Positions 1-5,190 of a DNA stretch of 7,332 bases are shown in pieces. The DNA comes from an uncultured bacterium (GTDB lineage: Bacteria > Desulfobacterota > Desulfobulbia > Desulfobulbales > Desulfobulbaceae): contig CAIMMA010000550.1 in NCBI GenBank assembly GCA_903842475.1, positions 1 through 7,332 on the forward strand, given 5' to 3'. The position numbers and the translations under genes are program-made. Every line of letters starts with the position of its first letter. The stretch's first letter is position 1. The notes below the pieces were generated by a model that ran no database searches, was not told where the DNA came from, and saw nothing but the letters and a program-made list of their open reading frames with translations.

Positions 1-740
1 CCCTGGGAGGCGGCAATCATTTCATCGAAATCCAGCAGGGCAGCGATCACCGAATCTGGCTGATGGTGCATTCCGGCAGCAGAAATCTGGGTTACAAGGT
101 GGCCGGCTTTTATAACAATCTCGCCATCAAGCTGGCCAAGGCCGGCGGAAAAAACGCGGTTCCCAAAGAGTGGCAACTGGCCGCTTTGCCGTTGGCCTCG
201 GCGGAGGGGCAGCAATATCTGCGGGAAATGGCATATTGCGTCGCCTTTGCCCGCGCCAATCGCAGCGAGATGATGGCCAGGGTCCGGGAAATGGTGGCCG
301 AACTCACCGGGTGTGGTGAATTCGAGGCTGCTCTGGATGTCGCCCATAACTATGTCGTCCCGGAGACCCATTTTTTTCATCAGGTGTGGGTGCACCGCAA
401 AGGGGCGACCCGCGCCTTTGCCGGCGAACTGGGGATTATTCCCGGTTCCCAGGGCAGTCAGAGCTATATTGTCCGGGGCCTGGGCGAGGCGCAGTCATTC
501 ATGAGCTGCTCCCATGGTGCCGGGCGGGTGCTGGGCAGGAAAGAGGCGCAGCGGGTCCTGAATCTTCAGGAGGAGATCGGCAAGCTCAATGCCCGCCATG
601 TGCTCCACAGCATTCGCAACCGCAGCGATTTGGAGGAGGCGCCGGGGGCCTATAAGGATATAGGCCTGGTTATTGCCAATCAGCGTGACCTGATCGAGGT
701 GGTGGTGGAGCTGCAACCCTTGGCAGTGCTCAAGGGGTAA
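1..740 (+). CDS. rtcB: RNA-splicing ligase RtcB, 3'-terminal part (5' end outside window)
   Basis: RtcB joins RNA 2',3'-cyclic-phosphate or 3'-phosphate ends to 5'-OH ends using GTP and Mn2+, acting in tRNA splicing or RNA repair in the cytoplasm. The reading frame is open from base 3 and encodes about 245 residues; complete RtcB proteins usually have about 370-480, so the N-terminal third or more, including the Asp/Cys metal ligands, is missing. Visible family motifs in order are LGGGNHFIEI, MVHSGSRNLG, the His of AHNYVV, IPGSQGSQSYIV and SCSHGAGR. The His of HGAGR is the residue guanylylated by GTP in characterised RtcB, and the earlier histidines are metal ligands. The C-terminus EEAPGAYKDI...PLAVLKG is typical. 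The stop is TAA. The gene is convergent with sppA, and no archease or rtcA is visible in the window. Family assignment is very secure; operon context and regulation cannot be seen. Confidence 0.95.
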   Translation, partial: LGGGNHFIEIQQGSDHRIWLMVHSGSRNLGYKVAGFYNNLAIKLAKAGGKNAVPKEWQLAALPLASAEGQQYLREMAYCVAFARANRSEMMARVREMVAELTGCGEFEAALDVAHNYVVPETHFFHQVWVHRKGATRAFAGELGIIPGSQGSQSYIVRGLGEAQSFMSCSHGAGRVLGRKEAQRVLNLQEEIGKLNARHVLHSIRNRSDLEEAPGAYKDIGLVIANQRDLIEVVVELQPLAVLKG

Positions 741-757
741 CGGAACAACTTTTTTTT
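717..757 (+). terminator. Weak candidate rho-independent terminator of rtcB
   Basis: CCCTTG (717-722) can pair with CAAGGG (731-736), and the stem can be lengthened by a GC/GC pair with one bulged T. The hairpin overlaps the last codons of rtcB. A run of eight T lies at 750-757, but 13 bases separate it from the hairpin, which is longer than in a standard intrinsic terminator. A second small hairpin, ACCC/GGGT at 777-790 followed by TTT, lies just downstream. On the - strand the T-run reads as A, so it would not serve sppA. Plausible only. Confidence 0.3.
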
Positions 758-815
758 CGCTTCATACCCCTGCCGCACCCCTGTCCGGGTTTTGTATGCC
801 TCAAAGGCGCCGGAA

Positions 816-2681
816 TTATCGAAGAGCCGCAGCCGGCATCGGCAGCAAGCAGTGGGCGTAGATGCCGCCCGGATCAGCGCCACGGAGTAGAAATTCATAC
901 TGTTGCACCAGCGGGCGACGCAACAGGGTGGGGAGCAGGGAAGGGTTAACCAGCCGGGCCGCGAGGGCATCGATCGGCGGTTCGACCCGCTTGAGCCGTT
1001 CCAGGTAGTTTTCCGGGGTCAATTCGATAAAAAATCCGTTGGCCACCGGCACTTTTGTTCGTTTCGACGCTTCGGCGATCGCTTCTTCCAGGTTGCCCAG
1101 TTGATCCACCAGTCCCAGACGGAGGGCGGTGGCCCCATCCCAGACCCGTCCTTCGGCGATTTTTTCCACCTCCGCAACCTTCATTTTTCGTCCCTCGGCT
1201 ACCACCGTCAGAAACTGTCGGTATCCCTGCTCGACTTCCAATTGGAAGGCGGTTTTTTCCTCGTCGCTCATAGCGGTGGCGAGATTGCCGAAATGGGCTA
1301 TGTCGGTGGTGCCGACGCCATCGCCATGGATGCCGATATTGGCCAGCGTCTTTTCCACCGTGGGTACAGCCCCGAAAATGCCGATCGATCCGGTGAGCGT
1401 CACCGGCGAGGCAATGATCGCATCGGCATCGGCAGCCAGCCAGTAGCCGCCGGAGGCGGCCATGGCTCCCATGGAGACGATCACGGGTTTCCCTTCTTTT
1501 TTGGCGAGCAGAAGTTCCTGGCGAATCAGCTCGGAGGCAAAGGCGCTGCCCCCGCCGGTGTTGATCCGCAGGATAATCGCCTTGATCCGTTTGTCATGGC
1601 GGGCTTTACGAATTCGTTTGATCAAATCGTCGGAGCCGATCTGGCCGACGGTATCTTTCCCGTAGATGATGGTGCCGGAGGCCGCGATAATGCCGATCAG
1701 CTCTTGCTTGCCTTTGGTGTCGGTATAGGAGGGTGTGAAGGTCTGGAGATAGTCTTGGAAGCCGATGTGATTAAACCCGGTGTTATCCCCGGAGGGCCCC
1801 ACCATATCTTTAAGCAGCTGCTCCAGCTCCTGATGCGTTTTGAGTCCGTCCACCAGACCGGTGGACAGGGCGAGTTGGCTGCGTTCGCCACCCACCGAGG
1901 CCAGTTGGGAAACAAATTCGTTAATATTTCGATTGAGGATGGCCACCTCGATCTTCCGGTGCTCGGCGACGTCGGCACAGTAGACATCCCAGAGATTGCC
2001 GAGCCACAAACGGTTGGCTTCCTTATCCTCGGACGACATGTCGTTGCGGATAAAGGGCTCCACTGCCGACTTGAAGGTGCCGACCCGGAATACATGGAAA
2101 TTGATCGCCAGCTTATCGAGCATTTCCTGCAGGTACAGCCGAAAAATTTTAAAGCCTTTGACCTCCACTGCCCCCATGGGGTGGAGATATATTTTGTCGG
2201 CCCAGGAGGCGAGATAATACTGGGCCTGGTTGAAGGTGTCGCCGATGGCGATCACTTTTTTGCCGGTCTGCTTGAAGCTGTCGAGAGCCCCGCCGATGGA
2301 CTTGATCTGGTCGAGGCTGACCTCGCCCATGCGGTTCGAATTAAGGACCAGCACCTTGATCCGAGGGTCGTCCGCGGCGGTGTCGATGGTGTCGATGATG
2401 TCTTGGAGGAAAATTTCGCCGTGCAAGGGTACCCCGGCAAGATTGTTAATTAATTTGGCCATGGGGTCCATGGGCGAGCGTTCTTCGACAATGTCCCCGT
2501 CCAGGGCGAGTACCAGGGCGCTTCCAGCCGGGACCTTGACCGTGGGCGTGTAAAAAACGGCGACAAGAACGACCGCGAAGAAGGCGAGGAATAACAGATT
2601 GGCAAACACGGTGATGCCCGAGCTCAACAGTTTCCACAGCCAGACGAACGGCAGCAAGGCGATCCGGAAAAAAGTTCTCAT
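816..2681 (-). CDS. sppA: Signal peptide peptidase SppA, long (67K-type) protease IV
   Basis: SppA is a membrane-bound serine protease with a Ser/Lys dyad that degrades cleaved signal peptides left in the membrane. The chosen start gives 621 residues, close to the 618 of E. coli SppA. The N-terminus MRTFFRIALLPFVWLWKLL followed by one hydrophobic segment (about residues 22-44) matches the E. coli pattern of a single membrane anchor. Two tandem peptidase-S49 repeats follow. The N-terminal one holds GTFKSAVEPFIR, whose Lys204 corresponds to E. coli catalytic Lys209; the C-terminal one holds MAASGGYW, whose Ser410 corresponds to E. coli Ser409. Both catalytic residues are therefore present. The start at 2681 is preferred over an upstream ATG at 2729 because GGAGA lies 7 bases before it and the added 16 residues (MLCIPAIQPHPPGDGP) do not resemble the family. 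The gene runs convergently to rtcB and is preceded by a 420-bp gap, so it is probably transcribed from its own promoter. Confidence 0.95.
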   Translation of the reverse strand: MRTFFRIALLPFVWLWKLLSSGITVFANLLFLAFFAVVLVAVFYTPTVKVPAGSALVLALDGDIVEERSPMDPMAKLINNLAGVPLHGEIFLQDIIDTIDTAADDPRIKVLVLNSNRMGEVSLDQIKSIGGALDSFKQTGKKVIAIGDTFNQAQYYLASWADKIYLHPMGAVEVKGFKIFRLYLQEMLDKLAINFHVFRVGTFKSAVEPFIRNDMSSEDKEANRLWLGNLWDVYCADVAEHRKIEVAILNRNINEFVSQLASVGGERSQLALSTGLVDGLKTHQELEQLLKDMVGPSGDNTGFNHIGFQDYLQTFTPSYTDTKGKQELIGIIAASGTIIYGKDTVGQIGSDDLIKRIRKARHDKRIKAIILRINTGGGSAFASELIRQELLLAKKEGKPVIVSMGAMAASGGYWLAADADAIIASPVTLTGSIGIFGAVPTVEKTLANIGIHGDGVGTTDIAHFGNLATAMSDEEKTAFQLEVEQGYRQFLTVVAEGRKMKVAEVEKIAEGRVWDGATALRLGLVDQLGNLEEAIAEASKRTKVPVANGFFIELTPENYLERLKRVEPPIDALAARLVNPSLLPTLLRRPLVQQYEFLLRGADPGGIYAHCLLPMPAAALR

Positions 2682-2688
2682 CGGGCCG

Positions 2689-2693
2689 TCTCC
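2689..2693 (-). promoter_or_regulatory. Ribosome binding site of sppA
   Basis: On the - strand GGAGA stands 7 bases before the ATG at 2681-2679. It is the clearest Shine-Dalgarno sequence in the window and decides the sppA start in favour of 2681 over the ATG at 2729. Confidence 0.7.
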
Positions 2694-2805
2694 AGGAGGA
2701 TGCGGCTGGATTGCGGGGATGCAAAGCATATTGATATCATGGGAATGTCTCGTGGTTATGGGGTGGTCGTCGTTTTGGGGTCCTGCTGGAGCCGGCTTGG
2801 TTCGG

Positions 2806-2836
2806 AGGCGATCCGTCGTCGGACGGTCAGGCGATC
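2806..2836 (-). repeat. Stem-loop inside a short direct repeat in the sppA leader
   Basis: AGGCGATC occurs on the + strand at 2806-2813 and again at 2829-2836, 23 bases apart. Between them CCGTC (2813-2817) and GACGG (2822-2826) form a perfect 5-bp stem with a 4-base loop. The block lies just downstream of the candidate sppA promoter, so it could be an operator or a structured leader. The elements are short, and chance is a real alternative. Confidence 0.3.
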
Positions 2837-2840
2837 GGTC

Positions 2841-2849
2841 ATCATACCA
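2841..2849 (-). promoter_or_regulatory. Candidate extended -10 of an sppA promoter
   Basis: The - strand reads TGGTATGAT, an extended -10 (TG, one base, then TATGAT against consensus TATAAT). No good -35 hexamer lies 16-18 bases upstream, which is tolerated by extended -10 promoters. Transcription from here would give a leader of roughly 150 bases before the sppA ATG. This rests on consensus matching alone. Confidence 0.35.
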
Positions 2850-2958
2850 CGATTCCCCGGCAAGAGGAATACTCCGGTTGCCAGGGGCTTCGCCTTAATC
2901 GCCAATTCCAATTGAAGCATGCGGGCTGCCGCAATATTTGGTCAGAGCGCGGAGCTCT

Positions 2959-3098
2959 TCACCCCACGGTTGACCTAAAAGCCAGGCACGCCAAGATCGG
3001 GCAACTGACGCTGGAAAATGATTTTTTAGAAAGTGCGCTCACCAAGGTGGGGTTGCTGGCGTAGGCTTTGACAAATTGGCAGAAGACTCACCCCACGG
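2959..3098. repeat. 11-bp direct repeats flanking the IS3 remnant
   Basis: TCACCCCACGG occurs at 2959-2969 and again at 3088-3098, bracketing the recognisable OrfA fragment. IS3-family target duplications are normally 3-5 bp, so this is not a simple target-site duplication. The left copy overlaps the first recognisable transposase codons. GTGGGGT at 3047-3053 is complementary to the ACCCCAC core of both copies, which would allow a 7-bp stem with a long loop. Confidence 0.5.
2963..3064 (+). pseudogene. Remnant of IS3-family transposase OrfA
   Basis: The + strand translated from 2963 reads PTVDLKARHAKIGQLTLEND, then FLESALTKVGLLA and a TAG stop at 3062-3064. The HAKIGQLTLENDFLE...ALTKAGLL pattern is the well-known C-terminal leucine-zipper end of OrfA in IS3-family elements. 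OrfA is the DNA-binding helix-turn-helix half of the OrfAB transposase; only about 33 of the usual 90-110 residues remain. The N-terminal helix-turn-helix, the OrfB integrase core with its DDE residues and the terminal inverted repeats are not seen. Another + frame just upstream (2919-2975) reads MRAAAIFGQSAE, which could be OrfA sequence shifted by a frameshift, but this is tentative. The fragment is inactive, a scar of an old insertion or of a rearrangement, and lies opposite in strand to the flanking genes. Confidence 0.8.
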
Positions 3099-3101
3099 GT
3101 T

Positions 3102-5087
3102 TCATACTGAGGAATGCGCGGATTTGATTTCCATGTTGAGGGCTTGAGCGAGTTCGTGGATGGAGTAGGGTTTTTTAACGAATTGATTAATGCCGAGATC
3201 CATGGCCCGGTCAATGTCTTTGCGGTTGGAGTAACCGCTGGTGATGATGGCCTTTTGGCCCGGGACATGTTTGATGATCTGTTCGTAGGTTTCGCAGCCG
3301 TTGATTCCTGGGTCCATAAGCATGTCCAGCATGACGAGATCCACCCGGGTTGTTTGGAGGAACGCAATCGCTTCTTCGCCCGATTTCACGGTCAGGACCT
3401 GATAGCCCAGCCGTGAGAGCAGGCGACGGGCAATTTCCCGCTGGCTTTGCTGATCGTCGACCACCAGAATCTTCTGGCCGTTACCGTGGTAGTGGCTGAT
3501 GGTCGGTGCTGGTTGGGCCGCCTGGCAGATTTCCGAGCGGTCCACGGGAAAATACAGGGCAAACAACGAGCCTTTGCCGGTGCTGACCACATCGATATAG
3601 CCGCCGTGGTCATGGACGGTATTCCAGACCACCGCCAATCCGAGGCCGGTGCCACTGCGGCCCATCACCTTCTTGCTGTAGAAAGGACTGAAAATCTGTT
3701 TGATATCCTGGCTTGAAATGCCGGGGCCGTCATCTTCGACCGAGATCACCACATACTCACCCGCTTCTATGGCTTCGTATCCATGCAAGGGGGCGAGGAG
3801 TTGGATGTTTTTGGTGGACAGGATGATCTGGCCTTTGGTCTGGATGGCCTCGGCCGCGTTGTTGACCAGGTTGATAATCGATTTGGAGAGATGCATGGTC
3901 GAGCAGCTGATATTATGCAGCTTGCCTTCCAGGTAGGGGGTGATCTTTACCTCCGGGTAACGATGGTTGAGTTCCTTGAATTCAACCGACTTGAGATAGC
4001 TGGCCACCAGGGTGTTGACATTATGTACTTCTTTTTTACAGGTTGCCCCCCGTGCTACAGTCAGCAGGTAGTTGACCACGGCGGCCGCTCTTTTGCCGGC
4101 TTCACGGATCATCAGGAGCTCTTCCCTGTATTTGAAATCGTCGCCGAGATCCATGAGCAGCAGTTCGGGATAAGTGATGATCCCGGCCATGATGTTGTTG
4201 AGATCATGGGCTACCGAGCTTGCCATCAGGCCGAGCGATTCCATGCGCTGGGCGTCGGCCAGCTTTTTGGTCAGGGCGATCTTTTGGCGCAGGGCGGTCT
4301 CGTTGGCGGTGACGTCGCGGATGGCGGCGACCTGTACCTGACGTCCCTGGTAATCGATGTGCTTGACTCTGATTTCGACCGGGAAGGTGGCGCCGTTTTT
4401 TCGGACACCGCGCGCCTCGAACGGTCCTATGGTGTCGGAGTCTTCCGGCAGGGACATGGAACGAATGGAATTGCGATCGAGCAGGACATCAAAGATCTGC
4501 TTGCCCAGTAGTTCGTCCTCCTGATAGCCAAACATCTGGCACAGTTGACTGTTGGTCTGCAGGAGTTCGCCGCGTTCGTAGATAATGATTCCTTCCCAGG
4601 TGGCCTGAGCCAACTGACGGAAACGTTTTTCGCTGTTATGCAGATCCTGCTTGAGTTGTTTGTGCTGAATGCTTCTGGCAACAGTCCTGAGCAGTTGCTC
4701 AGGACTGCAGGGTTTGCGGATATAGTCGTAGACGCCATGGCGGAGCGATTCCACGGCATTGTCGATGGTGGCATTGCCGGTCAGGATGATGACCGCGGTG
4801 CCGGGGTGTTCCTCGCCGATCCGGGCGGCGATGTGGTTGCCGTTGATATCGGGCAGGTTGATGTCCACCAGGGCGACCGAATAGGCACGTTGTTGTAGGA
4901 AATGGAAAGCCTGGGCGCCGGTGTTTACGATATCTGTTTGATATCCTTCTGATTTTAATAAAACTTCAAGGCTGTTGCAGAAGCGGATTTCATCATCGAT
5001 GATGAGCACGGAGGGCATCATGGGCAGCAATATATTCCGTCTGGAGATTCGCGTCGCCGGTCGGGTTGCAACTCCTGCCAGAGACAT
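3102..5087 (-). CDS. Soluble hybrid histidine kinase, REC-PAS-HisKA-HATPase-REC
   Basis: This is a cytoplasmic two-component sensor of 661 residues with no membrane segment. The N-terminal receiver (about 25-140) has Asp31/Asp32, phospho-acceptor Asp75 (VDINLPD), Thr103 and Lys125 of RKP, so it looks functional. A PAS domain (about 152-265) ends in AAIRDVTANETALRQ. The kinase core has His294 in AHDLNNIMAGI, the N-box NLVNNAAEA, DDGPGI and GTGLGLAVV. The C-terminal receiver (about 538-655) has Asp544/Asp545, Asp588 in MLDMLMDPG and Lys639 of KKP. There is no Hpt and no DNA-binding domain, so the downstream target is elsewhere. The start is uncertain: the ATG at 5087 adds 23 residues rich in Arg before the receiver, while MMPSVLIIDDE at 5021/5018 fits usual receiver starts; neither has a good Shine-Dalgarno sequence. 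It follows the HDOD kinase by 103 bp and could be co-transcribed with it. The signal sensed by the PAS domain cannot be told. Confidence 0.93.
   Translation of the reverse strand: MSLAGVATRPATRISRRNILLPMMPSVLIIDDEIRFCNSLEVLLKSEGYQTDIVNTGAQAFHFLQQRAYSVALVDINLPDINGNHIAARIGEEHPGTAVIILTGNATIDNAVESLRHGVYDYIRKPCSPEQLLRTVARSIQHKQLKQDLHNSEKRFRQLAQATWEGIIIYERGELLQTNSQLCQMFGYQEDELLGKQIFDVLLDRNSIRSMSLPEDSDTIGPFEARGVRKNGATFPVEIRVKHIDYQGRQVQVAAIRDVTANETALRQKIALTKKLADAQRMESLGLMASSVAHDLNNIMAGIITYPELLLMDLGDDFKYREELLMIREAGKRAAAVVNYLLTVARGATCKKEVHNVNTLVASYLKSVEFKELNHRYPEVKITPYLEGKLHNISCSTMHLSKSIINLVNNAAEAIQTKGQIILSTKNIQLLAPLHGYEAIEAGEYVVISVEDDGPGISSQDIKQIFSPFYSKKVMGRSGTGLGLAVVWNTVHDHGGYIDVVSTGKGSLFALYFPVDRSEICQAAQPAPTISHYHGNGQKILVVDDQQSQREIARRLLSRLGYQVLTVKSGEEAIAFLQTTRVDLVMLDMLMDPGINGCETYEQIIKHVPGQKAIITSGYSNRKDIDRAMDLGINQFVKKPYSIHELAQALNMEIKSAHSSV
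4682..4707. repeat. 26-nt palindrome with perfect 12-bp arms inside the hybrid kinase gene
   Basis: The arms CAGTCCTGAGCA (4682-4693) and TGCTCAGGACTG (4696-4707) are exact reverse complements separated by GT. On the coding strand this falls in codons for residues near 128-136 (SPEQLLRTV), the last helix of the first receiver. In RNA it would form a long GC-containing hairpin with an effective loop of about four bases. No T-run follows on either strand, so it is not an intrinsic terminator. The amino-acid sequence is ordinary for a receiver, so the symmetry comes from codon choice and is not explained by the protein. Confidence 0.9.
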
Positions 5088-5146
5088 AGAATTTGATAAT
5101 CGAATAGTGCCGAGCTATACATGAAAACTATTGAATCTTGTTTGGT

Positions 5147-5176
5147 GATAAATGTCCAATGAAAAAAATATTTCAA
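5147..5176 (-). promoter_or_regulatory. Weak candidate promoter before the hybrid kinase
   Basis: The 103-bp gap between the two kinases is clearly more AT-rich than its surroundings. On the - strand it contains TTGAAA (5176-5171), five of six matches to the -35 consensus. TTTATC (5152-5147), only three of six matches to the -10 consensus, follows after 18 bases. A run of seven T lies between them. The hybrid kinase may have its own promoter here or be read through from the HDOD kinase; no intrinsic terminator separates them. Confidence 0.25.
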
Positions 5177-5190
5177 TCAGCGCAAGGGCT

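Larger units (their letters stand above)
2682..3101. other. Gene-poor gap between the hybrid kinase and sppA
   Basis: This 420-bp stretch contains no intact gene. Next to sppA it holds a leader of about 150 bases with a small stem-loop inside an 8-bp direct repeat and an extended -10-like sequence. Next to the hybrid kinase it holds a relic of an IS3-family transposase on the + strand. Open frames on the + strand at 2599-2898 and 2700-2915 have no recognisable motifs, and both overlap the sppA start. No strong intrinsic terminator is visible downstream of the hybrid kinase stop at 3102. Confidence 0.6.

Noticed and set aside
1447..1461. GCCGCC/GGCGGC inverted repeat in sppA
   Set aside because: It encodes the conserved catalytic AASGG motif with GC-rich codons; short arms and composition explain it.
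2168..2187. CCCCATGGGG palindrome with flanking CTCCA/TGGAG arms in sppA
   Set aside because: Arms are interrupted by an asymmetric bulge and the loop is too small for a good hairpin; there is no T-run or position that would suggest regulation.
903..2453. 516-residue open frame on the + strand, antisense to sppA
   Set aside because: It lies wholly opposite a clearly recognised gene with both catalytic motifs. Its translation is rich in Gly, Asp and His with no family motif, as expected for a mirror frame of a GC-rich gene.
2599..2915. Two + strand frames (99 and 71 residues) across the sppA start and gap
   Set aside because: Neither contains a recognisable domain, and both overlap the sppA N-terminus or its leader. 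No Shine-Dalgarno sequence supports them.
3783..4511. 242-residue + strand frame antisense to the hybrid kinase
   Set aside because: It mirrors the kinase coding frame and shows no motif of its own.
4990..5005. 16-bp perfect palindrome TCATCATCGATGATGA in the hybrid kinase
   Set aside because: It is produced by the codons of the conserved receiver motif IIDDE (ATC ATC GAT GAT GA), so the protein sequence accounts for it.
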